64,000 nucleotides of DNA from contig JAIGNY010003771.1 of NCBI GenBank assembly GCA_020152595.1, positions 365,001 to 429,000 of the forward strand, in the 5' to 3' direction. The notes beneath the pieces are model-generated. The model was not told where the DNA came from. It saw only the letters and a program-made list of their open reading frames with translations, and made no database searches. Made by a program: the position numbers and the translations under genes. This DNA comes from Chiridota heheva (taxonomy: Eukaryota; Echinodermata; Holothuroidea; Apodida; Chiridotidae). Below are positions 1 to 12,330 of this stretch, in pieces (position 1 is the stretch's first letter; each line of letters starts with the position of its first letter).

Positions 1-109
1 ATTTCATAATTGTTTTACCCATTAGTTCATGGGTGTCATTTAAATTTGAATCTTTAGTGAATAAACTTAAATTCTGTATTTGATTTAGTTTTGTAAATGA
101 TCAATTTTG

Positions 110-1110
110 TGTAATGGAATGTGAGGTCTGACGTCTTATGATGGTTATTGCTTAAACTTGTGCACAGGATTTGTGAAGTCTGACTTCGGATGTCTGGCTT
201 ATCTTGCCATGCACTAGCTCTCTGTGTAAGCGAAATGTGAGATCTGACCTCACATCTCTTTATTGTTTATACTGCACACGTTTTGTGTGAAGGAAATGTG
301 AGATTGATGTAAAATCTTGGTGCTTACTGCTTATGACGAATGAACACACATTGCAGTGACTGGGTCGCGACCTACGTAAACCAGTGATAGCCATTGCCAT
401 CAGGTGCATACATCTTAGACGAAAACACATGTACGACATTCAGATACTCATAACATGGACACAAATTTGTTGTACACTGGTGTGTCAAACCCATGATTAA
501 ACCGAGATCTTGTGGTTTGTAGACAAGCGTGAATAACTTGACACCACATCAGTGCACGGGTTTTGTAGGTTCTGACCTCAGATGTCTGGTTTATCTTGTC
601 ATGCACTCTTTGTGTAAAGAAAATGTGAGATCTGTGACCTTACATGTCTTGATGGTCATTGCTTACACTTGTGCATGTGTTTTGTGAGGTCGGACCACAG
701 ATGTCTGGTTTATCTTGTCATGCACTCTTTGTGTAAAGGAAATGTGATCTCTGTGATCTCACATGTCTTGCTGGTTATTGCTTACACTTGTGCATGTGAT
801 TTGTGAGGTCGGACCTCAGATGTCTGGTTTATCTTGTCATGCACTCTTTGTGTAAAGGAAATGTGAGATCTGTGATCTCACATGTCTTGATGGTTATTGC
901 TTACACTTGTGCATGTGTTTTGTGAGGTCGGACCTCAGATGTCTGATTTATCTTGTCATGCACTCTTTGTGTAAAGAAAATGTGAGATCTGTGACCTCGC
1001 ATGTCTTTATGGTTATTGTTTACACTTGTGCATGTATTTTGTGAGGTCGGACCTCAGATGTCTGGTTTATACTGTTATACACTACTATGTGTAAAGGGAA
1101 TTAATGTGAG
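110..1110. repeat. ~119-bp satellite-like tandem array
   Basis: Several tandem units with a period near 119 bp are visible. The landmark TTTGTGTAAAG recurs near 610, 729, 847 and 966, each followed by ATGTGAGATCTGTGA and later by GAGGTCGGACCTCAGATGTC. Units left of about 540 are more diverged. Each unit holds a short palindrome (GAGGTCNGACCTC) and a related TGTGAGATCTGTGATCTCACA hairpin. No protein-coding signal was recognised. The array may extend beyond the left edge. Confidence 0.8.
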
Positions 1111-1493
1111 ATCGCACTTTAATTTTCAGTCTTTGAACCTGACATCAGATCCAACTGCATTAATTCTTTCTAGAAGCAATTCATTCATCAATCCTGTTAT
1201 CTTTCAATAGTACGGGTATGCTAAATTGTCACTAGGATAAACATGCAGTAAAGCTGTGTATGCTGATTGGTATTAAAATTATACCTTTCTGATAGACAAA
1301 TTTATACCATACATTTAAAGTGTCTGTTGCACGGTGTTGAATACATTATGATTAAGTTATTGCTGAAAGAAATATGGGGTGTGATCTCATTTGCCTGTCT
1401 TGATTTGTGTATAGAGAAAGTGAGGTCTGACCTCACTAGCCTGTTTTGTAGTGAAATTTGTGTGTATAATAAGTACTTACATTGTATGATTAG

Positions 1494-1681
1494 GCAGTAT
1501 GTATGTATGTATGTATGTATGTCAGTATGTATGTATGTGTGTATGTATGTATGTATGTATGTATGTGTGTGTATGTGTATGTATGTATGTATGTATGTAT
1601 GTATGTATGTATGTATGTATGTATGTATGTATGTATGCATGCATGCATGCATGCATGTATATATGTATGTATGTATGTATA
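1494..1681. repeat. (TATG)n microsatellite
   Basis: An almost pure run of TATG tetramers, with variant TGTG and a short GCAT stretch near 1635-1657. It creates long open frames on both strands (MYVC and IHTY repeats) that are compositional artefacts. From the end of this repeat to 2541 I see no gene or RNA. Confidence 0.95.
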
Positions 1682-3416
1682 GAAGACGTAACAGGTTTAT
1701 GGTACCAGATGTTGAATTTCATTAATAAGTATGGTGGGCGAGGCTTATCATGATTTTTTTGAAAGAATTTGTAATCACCGTGGTATCTCAAGAAAGATAC
1801 ATGGGACGCAGTTCATGTAGTACACAGGTAGCCCATAGTCCGTTGATGTGCCTTATTGTTTTTGGTGGCGATGTCACGCATATTAATGCTTAGGCGGGGC
1901 TTATTATTAAAATACTCATGTTTGATTAATTTCATTGCGGATTGTTTCAAATTTTTATAATTACGTTGTTAGCTAGTATATACATCTTCATGGTATATGA
2001 TAGAGGACTATTGAAGAAACAGTTTGGTGAAAAAATCATGTTGATGTTTCATTCCGTTTTGGAGTTATTACATTTGAATATTTCACCAGTGTGACGTCAC
2101 AGTGTAAACTGTGATGTCATAAAGGCAGATCTAAGACAATTCGTATGCATTTACATAAAACAAACAAAAATGTTTTCTTACTTAAGAGTATATGTTAATG
2201 CAGATGGGTAAAGCATGTTCTTATAATCTACATGGTACACACAGGGTAAACCCAATTCCAATAATTAACATTAAAGCTTCCAATAATCTATGAAGAAATG
2301 CACACAAATTATCTTGGTTCTGCCTTTATGACATCCACTGTGCACTGGTAACTTCACTTTTCAACACACTCGCGCAATATTTACGTTCTCTAAGATACAT
2401 CTATATGAAAATGAAATTGTGTCACGGGAATATTTCTTTAAAAAAACAATTAGAAGATTGTTAAACACCGTTATTAGATTTTATAAATTTTATATTGAGT
2501 ACTTGCATTGTTATGACCCGTGCATTAAATACCGTTAACACTAGGGATGTACCGGATATCCGGTCCGGCCAGACTTTCCGGCTAGATAGTGACAACAAAT
2601 CCGGTTCCGGCCGGATTTGCATAGAAATCCGGCCGGATTGTTATACAAATCTGCCTAGAACTATCTCTTAAGAAGATGTTGGTAATAGCTTAAATTTAAG
2701 TAGCATTTTTTTCCAAAAATTAATAAAACTATCAAAGTAAAGAAAGAAGTTTAACATGATAATTTATTTAATGATAATATTCTGAAAAGTTTGAGCTACC
2801 GTTAGAATAAATCAACAAACCAAGTATGTACTGTATGACCAAACTGATGCAACTATTGTAATGAACTGAAGCTTTTTCACTTCAACCATGACAGCAAACA
2901 GGTAATATAAAGTGCAGACATTTCTGGCAGTTTTTATCAGTGTGATACAAACACCTAGCTTGATCCAGAAAGGAGTAGGGTTGTCACTGACCAAAAATGG
3001 CATTTACAAAGCATCAAGGACATTTTTATGGCAGGTGTGAGAACAATTGAAATGTAAATAAGGGAGTTTTCAAAGCAACAAGTAGTGTTCCTGCATCTTA
3101 TTGTATTGTCAGGGAAACTATATAAAAAGAAGGCAAAATAGTTATCAGAATTTGTTTTTTGTGAGTAAAATGTAGGGCTTTTAGTGAAAGGGTGGAGGCA
3201 ATAAGGAGCACGGTGACAAATTTGGGTATTTAAATTTAACCGTAGACATTCTATAATTTTATAATTGTTCATTGCCTCTATACTTTACCCATTTTTGTAG
3301 GGTTTAGTCTTTTCTTCATTTTTTTCATCAGTGTGTAATCGCCCCCTTAAATTTTCGTCTCGTTTCAGATAGATGGAGCAGAAAAGTTTCCATCTAATAG
3401 GGTCAGTTATACCAGA

Positions 3417-3550
3417 AAGTGTGACGTTTGTCGGCCTATATTTCATATAGGCCGAAGGCCGAGAGTCGAAACTCCTATACCTCAGTGCGTGATACTTTTT
3501 GGTTTGTCCTCCACCCATGTGGCTTCCAAGAGAGGGCAGCAGATATGTCG
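3417..3550 (+). repeat. partial extra copy of the foldback terminus
   Basis: This stretch resembles the left end of the foldback at 4434 and the inverse of its right end near 8700-8815. Shared landmarks in order are GTGACGT, a GGCCTATAT...ATATAGGCC hairpin, GGCCGAGAG, AACTCCTATACCT, GATACTTT and CCACCCAT. It is a solo end or a truncated family member. Confidence 0.65.
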
Positions 3551-6324
3551 GTACATTAAAAATTCAAAACAATAAAAAAAATTAAAAAAAAACTGCAAAT
3601 TAAACCTAAAAAATGAAATTCTGTAATCGAAAAAATTAATCATATTTATATTAGTATTAATAAAACTTGTCTCTTTAATCAAGATTAACGTTCATATTAT
3701 TTTAAGAAGAACACAAAAACAACGTTTTCTTTTTACAGTAGCATGGGGGAACCTAATTTCGTGCACTTAAGAAAGAAAATGGCCCAAAAAAAAAAAAAAA
3801 AAAAAACAACAACCCATAACTCACCTTTAAAAATTCTTTAAAGGTGTCACTAAACTTTTCATCTTTGTATTGGATAAATAAAACAGAAACTTTTCTATGA
3901 AAAAGTCGAGCGATAACAAAACTCGAGCATGTTCGTTCAAGCTTGAGGGTCTCCAAATTTTGTGCATCTAATGGCGCACTTTAACTTTTTCCATTAGAAA
4001 AACTTGAAGAACCTTTAAAACAGTATGTAAAATGTTGTTTTTAAACAGTTAATGTATATAAAACAATAAAACGTTGAAAAAAGATCAAACATCACTCTTC
4101 CGAGTCTTTACAATAAGGGCATAAGATTAACAAGAAATCGCACTAAAAGACATTTTGATTCAATAGCTTGTTTTTAGTGATATCTGGTGAAAAGAATCAA
4201 TCTAGACCTTTCATTTGTTTCTTTAATCTAATTTGTTGTGCATTAACGCTCGCATATTACTTATTTGAATAAGAATACTATAAGAAAATATAAATTGTTC
4301 ACACCCTATCGTGGGACGGAAATAAACTTTTGTAACGTCATAGCCTTAAGTTAAAGTTTAAGCTCTTAAATATTTATCAGTTTTGAACCAGATGTGACCT
4401 TTGTTTATACTTTTTTAAGCTCAGAGCAGAGAACGTGACGTCATTCGCCTTATACTACGTATAGGCCAAAGGCCGAGAGACAAAACTCCTATACCTACAG
4501 TGTTACGAAATTGTGATACTTTGAGTCATCCACCCATATTGGTTTCAAGTAAAGACAGTAGAGAGTCAAGCATTTACAAATTGAAAACAACAAAGAAATG
4601 TGTCAATTAAGTACTCTACGCAAATTCTTGGAGTAAACATTTTGTTAGTACGGATTTAATTTTATCGTTATTTTTTGTGCACTTTTAGTTCATTAAACTA
4701 ATATTTGTATACGTAATTAATATAACAACTTGTAATTAATATAACAACTAATATAACAAATTTTGACGTCATCCGTGGACCATATGCCTTGCACACAATG
4801 CATGCAGGTACTTTTCGCAATACCGGTACAGTACCGTATACCATTCCAATGGATGTATTACTCATTGTTTGTCCGAACATGACAGATTGAAACATTAAAC
4901 TTAAAGTATTTTTTAAGGAATTACTGCCTAGCCTTATCAATGCCGTTATGTATTACGCCTAGGCTCTAGTTGGTGAAGGTCGACCAATACCGTAGGCCTA
5001 TTAATTATTAATAATAATGTAATGTTAGCAATGGGCCTAGCCACATTATGTCCCCGATGTGATGATTATTGCTGTCGGCCGTTTAGTAAAGACTGAGCTA
5101 GTCAAATGCGTACGTAGTCGGACATCTGCGGTCCTAGACTGCTTGAGATTTGCAATGTAATATTAACTAGGGTGGATCTAGGCCTAGATAATGAAGCTTA
5201 GTTTAGGGTCGGGATTCTCGGGTAGTATGAAAAAGAACTGGGGAATTACCAAGTTAACCTATTAAAATTCAAACCTAGCCGTTAGGCCTACATTCTTGCA
5301 AGACCAAATGCAAGTTGGAACTTGACTAACAAGAACTTAGGCTATGACTTGCTTCAGATTAGCTGCACAGACCTAACTTGATTCGCCTTGTGGTTTGTTG
5401 TGTATACTGTTTGAATTTTAAACAAAACGTTGTAAATAATTCATTAGGAATACTGGAAACCCATATTTGTGAAATTAATATTATTTACGCCAAACATAAG
5501 GTGAAGGCAAATAACTATATAGGCTACACACTAGCTCTATGACACATGCATGCTATTATTGTTACAGTTGGGTTCATTTTGTCAGGAAAAGCTTTCAACC
5601 CTTATTACCAGTTTATCATGTTCAACCTAATGAATTGGGTAGCTTTGACATGCTTATCTTAAACCTATGAAGCTGTCTGGTGTTGAAGGGGAATACATTA
5701 AATAATCTAATTGTGTGTAGGGTAAAAGAAGTATAAAATGTAATTACTACAGGAAATATATATCAATTGACATGAAATGGTGTGTTAACCCCGGTTTTTA
5801 AAACGATCAACACATTAATCTGCCATAAACTTCTAAAAGAATTCCTTTACATTTTCATGTACCTTTATGATAGAGGAATTCGGACTTAATTTTGGAGGTA
5901 ACCAATTTACAAAAGAATGAGTAAAGGGTTTTGACATCACAATTTGATTTAGATTTACTGCAATTGTCACCTGTAAAAATTTAACTTTAACAACTGACAA
6001 TCAACTTTACAAACATTCCTGGCAGTTTTCTTGTGAGACAACTTCTGTGGATGACCATACTTCCATAAGTCCCCACATATAATAACTACAGCTTTAGCTG
6101 AAATCAACAACCTTTGTTAAATGATGCTGATGTAGGTATAGATAAACTACTAGACTACAGTATGTAATTATTTCACAATATGAGTTTTTAAGAAAGAAAC
6201 AAAAAACATCTAAAATATACAGCCTGATACTATAGACCCTTATGGATGTCAAGAGTGGCCTATAGTCAACTGAGCTAAGCCTTGTAAAAGACATGATGAA
6301 GTGTGATATTTCATGATTGTTTAA

Positions 6325-6827
6325 CAGTTCGGGAGCAGCCCGAAAAACTGGGTACTTCAAAATACCCAACAAACTGGGTACTTTTATGTATTACGTCATC
6401 GAATGAGCCTACACATTTGACTAGCCCACACTAAACATATGGGGTTTCTCATTTTCCGCTCCGGATTGTCCAAAATTTCAATGGATATCCTGAAAATTGG
6501 GAGACGGATAGTAAATAAATATTAAAAACTTTCTGCTGCTGCATTTTGAAATTCATCGTCGCCTTTTTTGAGAAAAGGAACAAAACAGACTGCCCTTAAT
6601 CTGTTTGATTGAATTTCTCAAAAAGGCAATCGTGAATTTCAAAAAGCAGCAGCAAAAAGTTTTAAATATCTATTTACTATCAGTATCCAAAATTTCAGAA
6701 TATCCGTTAAAATTGTGGACAATCCGGAAAGGAAAATGAGAAACCCAGATGTTTAGTGTGGGCTAGTCAAATGTGTAGGCTCATGCGATGACGTAAGTAC
6801 CCAGTTTTTCGGGTTGCTCCCGAACTG
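6325..6827. mobile_element. inverted-repeat transposon, ~503 bp, inside the foldback
   Basis: The two halves are near-complete inverted copies. The left begins CAGTTCGGGAGCAGCCCGAA and the right ends TTCGGGTTGCTCCCGAACTG. The pairing continues through ACCCAGTTT, the CATTTGACTAGCCCACACT block, the GAAAATGAGAAACCC block and AGCAGCAG up to a ~40-bp loop near 6575-6615. TTTAA flanks both ends (6320-6324 and 6828-6832) and is a candidate target duplication. It has no coding capacity and looks like a MITE with TIRs of about 230-250 bp. Confidence 0.8.
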
Positions 6828-8814
6828 TTTAATGCAAACAAAAGTCGGATTTTGATGTTGAATATTCAGTCTTGGGGTTAGTGTCTCTTTTTAATTATGC
6901 AGCAAAATTTCTATAAAAAGGGTACACTAAAATTACCATTTCATTTCCTTATAAACCTGTTAACAGTACATTCCACTGCCCAAAAAAGTTATTATACATG
7001 TGCCTGGAGTCAGAAAAGATCTTGGAGGGTATTGTGTACTACAAAATAATATACAGGTATTCAGCTTATTAATATCTGGTACAAAATTAATTTTAGCTAA
7101 AGCTGATAAGTGGAGGACTTATGGAAGTATGGTCACAGAAGATGTCTCACAAGGAAACTGCCAGGAATGTTTGTAAAGTTGATTGTTAGTTGTTAAAGTT
7201 AAATTTCTACAGGTGACTATTGCAGTAAATCTAAATCAAAATTGTGATGTCAAAGCTTTTTACTTATTTTTTTGTAAGTTGGTTATCTCCAAAATTAAGT
7301 CCAAAGTCCTCTATCATAAAATTAATGTAAATTAAACTTTATCGAAATATTTTTTAGAAGTTAATGGTGGACTAATATGTCTTAATCTGTTTTAAACATC
7401 TGAATTTACACACCATTTCATGTAACCTGTAACAGTTGTTTGAGTCAATTGATATATAGTTCTTGTATAAATTACAATTTTTACTTTCTTAACCCTACAC
7501 ACAATTGCATTATTTAATGTTTTTGTCTTCAACACCAGACAGCTTCATAGGTTTGAGATAGCCATGGGAAAACTACCTAACTCATTGGGTTGAACATGAT
7601 GACTAATAATAAGAGTTAATAGCTTTCCTGACAGCTTTTCTTGACAAAATAAACCCTCCTATTAGAATGATAGCATGTGTCATAGAGCTAGTGTGTAGCC
7701 TATATAGTTATTTGCCTCCACCTTGCGTTTAAATAATATTGATTTCACAAATATGGGTTTCCAGTATTAATCATAAATTATTTACAAAGTTTTGTTTAAA
7801 ATTCTGGCAGAATACACAACAAACCACCAGACAATCAAGTTAGGTCTGGGTAGCTAATCAAAAGCAAGTCATAGCTTAAATTCTTGTTAGTTAACTTTTA
7901 ACTGGCATTTGGTCTTGCAAGAATGTGACCTAACGGTTGGGTCTGAATTTTAATAGGTTAAGTTGGTAATTCCCCAGTTCTTTTTCATACTACCCGAGAA
8001 TCCCGACAATAAACTAAGCTTCAATAACTAGGCCTAGATCCACCTTAGTTATTCAAAATCTCAAGGACCACAGATGTCCGACTACGTACGCAGTTGGCTA
8101 GCCTTTATTAAACGGCTGACAGCAATAATCATTACAATACGGGGACGTAATGTGGTTAGGCCCATCGCTAACGTTAAATTATTATCACCAATATTTGGCC
8201 TGCGGTCTTGGCCAACCTTCACCAAATAGGCTAGGGCCTAGGCATAATGCATAACGGCATCTAAGGGCTAGGCAGTAATTCCTTTAAGATGCTTTAAGTT
8301 TAACGTTTCAATCTGTCATGTTCAGGCAATAAGTAATAGGCTAAATTCATCGGAATGGTACATGGTTCCGTACCGTATGCGTACTGTACCGGTATCGCAA
8401 AAAGTACCTCCTGCATGCATTGTGTGCATAGTTTGTCAGTTTATTTTGCACTTGATCCATGGATGACGTCAAAATCAACGTTGTTATATCAATGACATAT
8501 ACAAAATATCATACTATATCATATTAGATATTATTATTATTATAATATTATTATTAGTATAACAAATTTTGTTTAATGAAGTAAAATTGCACAAAAAGAA
8601 ACGTTAAAATGAAATCCGTAATAACAAAATTTTGAAACCAACAATTTGCGTAGAGTACTTAATTTACACATTTCTTTGTTATGTTCCATTCTTCAAATGC
8701 TTGACTCTCTACTGCCCTAATTTGGAACCAACATGGGTGGATGACTTAAAAAGTATCAGAATTTCGTAACACTGTATAGGAGTTTCGGCCTTCGGCCTAT
8801 ATAACTATGTAACG

Positions 8815-10175
8815 ATAGGCCAGTGAGTCTAACTAGTGTTCTGTGCAAGGTCATGGAGTCCATTGTTAAGGATGTTGTACTAGATCATTTACTGGTCAAT
8901 GATTTGTTGAATTTGTCCCAGCATGGGTTCTTACCTAAGAGGTCTTGTGTTTCTAATTTATTGGAGTTTCTTGATGATGTTACTAAACAAGTTGATTCTG
9001 ATTCCGTGATAAGGTTCTGTTAGGCAGGCTCATGATGAAAACAATAACACTTGGTGTGGAGGGAGGGTGTGTGAGTTGGATATATTCTAGGTTACTTGAC
9101 AGGTCACGAAAAGTTGTTGGTAATGGTGAAGTCTCTCCATGGAAGAAGGTTACAAGTGGTGTTAATCAGGGTTCTGTATTGGGTCCGCCTCTTTTCTTAA
9201 TCTTCATTAATGATATTGATGTTTCCCTTGGCTCCACTGAGGATTTGTAAATTTGTTGATGACACTTATCTGTACAGGATAGTTGATAATGCTAGGGATT
9301 CTTCACTGTTGCAAACTGATCTGGATAAGTTAGTTTTTTGGTCCCAAACATGGCAGATGACATTTAATGTTGATAAATGCAAAGGTATTCATATTGGTCA
9401 GAACAATTTGGCTTTTGATTACTGCATGAATGGTTCAAATCTTGGTTGTGTTGATCAAGAAAGGGATATAGGTGTTGTCATCATTACTAGCAATCTGAAG
9501 CCTTCTAAACAGTGTGATTTAGCAGCTGCAAGGGCAAATAGGATGTTTGGCTTGATTAGAAGAAATTTTAGTTTTCTTGGTAGGGGGTTGTTCTTGATTT
9601 GCATTAGCAGTTAGTCAGACCTCATCTTGAGTATGTTATTCAGGATTGGAGTCCCTTTTATGAAAAGGATAACTTCATTTTGGAGCATTTTTAGCGAAGA
9701 GCCACTTGACTTATTCCAAAAGTAAGGAATCTCTCTTATGAATCTAGGTTGCAAATTCTTGGTTTGACCACGCTTGATTTGAGAAGAGTACGTAAGAGGC
9801 GATATGACTCAGGTTTTTAAGTTCCTATCTGGTAGTGATGCTTTGACTTCCAGTTATTTCTTGCATGTTTCAGCTAATCCTCATGTGACACGTGGGAACA
9901 GTTTGAAGTTAACAAAAGAGTTACCACTGATAGATATTCGGCGTTTTAGCTTTTCCCAAAGAGTGATTAATGAGTGGAATGGTTTGACTGAGTGGATAGT
10001 TAGCTTCAATTCTGTTCACAATTTCAAGGTCAACATTGACAAGTTCTTTACTAACACTGGGCGTGTTTGATTTTAATTTTTTGTTGTTGTTGTGGTGGTG
10101 GTGTTAGTTTGGGATTTTTTTTATGTGTGACTAACCTCTCTTAGCCCGTAATCTTGTTATCTTATGTTATGTTAT
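8815..10175 (+). pseudogene. CR1-like LINE fragment, reverse transcriptase pieces and 3' end
   Basis: Broken frames encode consecutive pieces of a CR1/Jockey-type reverse transcriptase. A 5'-truncated start at the PVSLTSV..K.ME motif is followed by HGF..KRSC.SNLLEF, then [19 protein letters not shown], then FVDDT (the FADD catalytic box) near 9255, and a C-terminal region near 9627-9790 with PHLEYV and LIPK.RNLSYE.RL motifs. At least three frame changes and several stops show it is dead. The 3' end finishes in TTATGTTATGTTATA-type short repeats. GTAACGATAGGCC before it and GTAATATAGGCC after it look like an aged target duplication inside the foldback arm. Confidence 0.8.
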
Positions 10176-10572
10176 ACGTAATATAGGCCGAATGATGTCA
10201 CACTGCCTGGTTATACAGTAGATTCGTCTATTCATCTGAAGAAGAACAAAATCTTTGATCAGCATGTTAGTTGAAAAACTAAAATACATTCTTCATGACA
10301 TTCTTCATGTAACACACTTACATGTGTAAGTTATAGATTATACTCCAAATCCTACTTAATCTCTTACAGGGACTTTCCACCTTCTAATAACAAATTATAT
10401 ACTTCACCTTAGATATTCTCCCTTTCCATAATTTCATTTTGTTAATGATATCTTTTTGTGTAAGGAAAAAATCCGGTCCGGTATTTATCCACCCGGATTT
10501 CATCTAAGATCCGGCCAAATCCGGTTCTGACCAGATCCAAAAAATTGGTTCCGGTACATCCCTATTCAACAC

Positions 10573-12040
10573 ACGACCATTATTATATGGCTTATTCCAT
10601 TTTTAAAACAGGTATCTTTTTTAATAAAGTGATACAATATATGTAAACTTTTCTTGTTTTGATTTTTTTTAATGCATTTTAAACAATCTTACACAATTTC
10701 TTTTATAAAAAGATTAATGTTTTGTTATCTTATTTATATGCGTATGTAATGCCTTTTATCTTATATCCTTTACCGTGCATTAAATACGCATATAAACACT
10801 GTGCCTTAACATTAATCCTAAAATGTTAATTGGATGTATTACAGGTTCATGGACAGAATAGTCTTTAACCTAGCTTCCGAGTTACGGCTCATCAAAATTT
10901 GAATGATTCTTAATGTATGCAAAAGTTGAGATGCATGAGAGGAAAACAGCTCAAAATTCTTAATGTAAATACATCATGATTTTGTTTTTGAATTTCAGAT
11001 TGTTTTTCATTTCTAAATATTGATTGAGGGTACATGATGGAGGTTTAAAGCTACTTAGTCATATTGTGGTCCGAAATTATTTTTGTTGTTGAAAATTTGG
11101 GAAGAATGGGATTATCATGAGCTTCTTTTCAGATTTCGACCCTGAGAATGATAAATCTGAATCATTCCCGATTCGAATCTTAATCTGGCAAGAATGAAAA
11201 TGTCGGATACAGTAGCGTGGTTAGCCTCCAAAATTTGGGAGGGTTGAGATAACCATGAATTTTGACAGTATAATATCAACGTCCATATAAAAGTCGGGGA
11301 TGTCGAGGGACCTTGATAGCGTATTTCTGAAAATGTAGGCTAGGACTGACTGGTCAAATGTTCTACCGTACTTTGAGAATCTTTCCCGAATCGTCTAGAT
11401 ATCAAAATGACCTCTTTTTTTTTATCAATTAAATTTTCGACCATTGTTTTGATTTTTAGCCATTTCAGCATTTTAGGGCAACAAAAATAATAAACCGTCA
11501 GAGCTTCTAGTGGGGTCAAAATATGACTTAAAATGATCTGACCATAAAATAATCATTCCGGCTATTCTCCTTTTTATAAGAAAAATGACCATCCCCCAAT
11601 AGACGAATCTCTATGTTAATTAAATTTTTTCGCGCATCCCAGTGGCTCAATACATCATTGTGTTATAATTTATTCGGCTGCTTTATTAGTTTTCTACATA
11701 TACACTTCGTCGCTAGCAGAAACACTTTAGTTGCAAGATTCCGTCGCAGATGTTTTCTGTGTGCATAGGTCCTGCCGTCTGATAGTCTGACCGTAGCCTA
11801 TATGTTATTACTATGTTAAGAGTCGTCGTACTTCAAGTTGTATTGGTGCAGACAGTGCACCTTTCCTAAAACTTGAAAGCTTCGGCATGTTAGTTATTTT
11901 TTTATTTAATTTTTAATTGCTCAATGCTGGGCTCTGCCGTGCACACAGAAGATACAAAGCCAGTCTCCAGGTCTTTAGGCTCAGCAATAAAATTCACATT
12001 ACTTTCATTGTCAGAAGCATCACTGTCATTAATGTTACAA
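10573..12040. other. unassigned AT-rich sequence
   Basis: No gene, RNA or convincing repeat seen. The word CCGTGCATTAAATAC near 10772 also occurs just outside the left end of the hAT unit near 2518. This may be a short host duplication or chance. Confidence 0.3.
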
Positions 12041-12041
12041 A

Positions 12042-12330
12042 TAACAGGCCCACTACTGTAAGGCCCACTTCTGTGAGGCCCACTTCTGTTAGGCTCACTT
12101 CTGTGAGGCCCACTTCTGTGAGGCCCACTTCTGTGAGGCCCACTTCTGTGAGGCCCACTTCTGTGAGGCCCACTTCTGTGAGGCCCACTTCTGTGAGGCT
12201 CACTTCTGTGAGGCCTACTTCTGTGAGGCCCACTTCTGTAAGGCCCACTTCTGTGAGGCCCACTTCTGTGAGGCCCACTTCTGTGAGGCCCACTTCTGTG
12301 AGGCCCACTTCTGTGAGGCCTACTTTGCTT
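12042..12330. repeat. 15-bp minisatellite (GTGAGGCCCACTTCT)n
   Basis: About 18 to 19 near-perfect 15-bp units. Because the unit is a multiple of three, it stays open on both strands and yields PTSVR and TEVGL pentapeptide repeats. There is no recognisable gene around it, so I treat the open frames as a by-product. 12360-14190 shows nothing else recognisable. Confidence 0.9.

Larger units (their letters stand above)
4434..10200. mobile_element. giant foldback (long inverted repeat) element
   Basis: The left arm (about 4434-6100) and right arm (about 7085-8815, resuming at 10176-10200) are inverted copies of each other. Paired landmarks: GAGAGTCAAGCATTT near 4570 with AAATGCTTGACTCTC near 8695; CTAGGCCTAGAT near 5175 with its inverse near 8030; GGAAACCCATATTTGTGAAAT near 5455 with its inverse near 7745; GGCAGTTTTCTTGTGAGAC near 6020 with its inverse near 7150. 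Arms are about 1.7 kb and clearly diverged, so this is old. The centre (6100-7085) is unpaired apart from a separate inverted-repeat insertion. No transposase is encoded. The right terminus is split by a LINE. Confidence 0.8.
2542..10564. mobile_element. hAT-like DNA transposon, 8 kb, with nested insertions
   Basis: The left end begins TAGGGATGTACCGGATATCC and the right end is its inverse, finishing TCCGGTACATCCCTA. The subterminal ~110 bp on each side are rich in CCGG and CCGGCC words and match each other as inverted repeats. The flanking octamers GTTAACAC (2534-2541) and TTCAACAC (10565-10572) agree at six of eight positions, consistent with an aged 8-bp target duplication typical of hAT. 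No hAT transposase was recognised inside. Most of the interior is later insertions: a foldback element, a smaller inverted-repeat element and a LINE. It is probably a non-autonomous element swollen by nested insertion. Confidence 0.65.

Noticed and set aside
1267..1791. Open frames of MYVC and IHTY repeats on both strands
   Set aside because: They are translations of a TATG microsatellite; no flanking coding signal.
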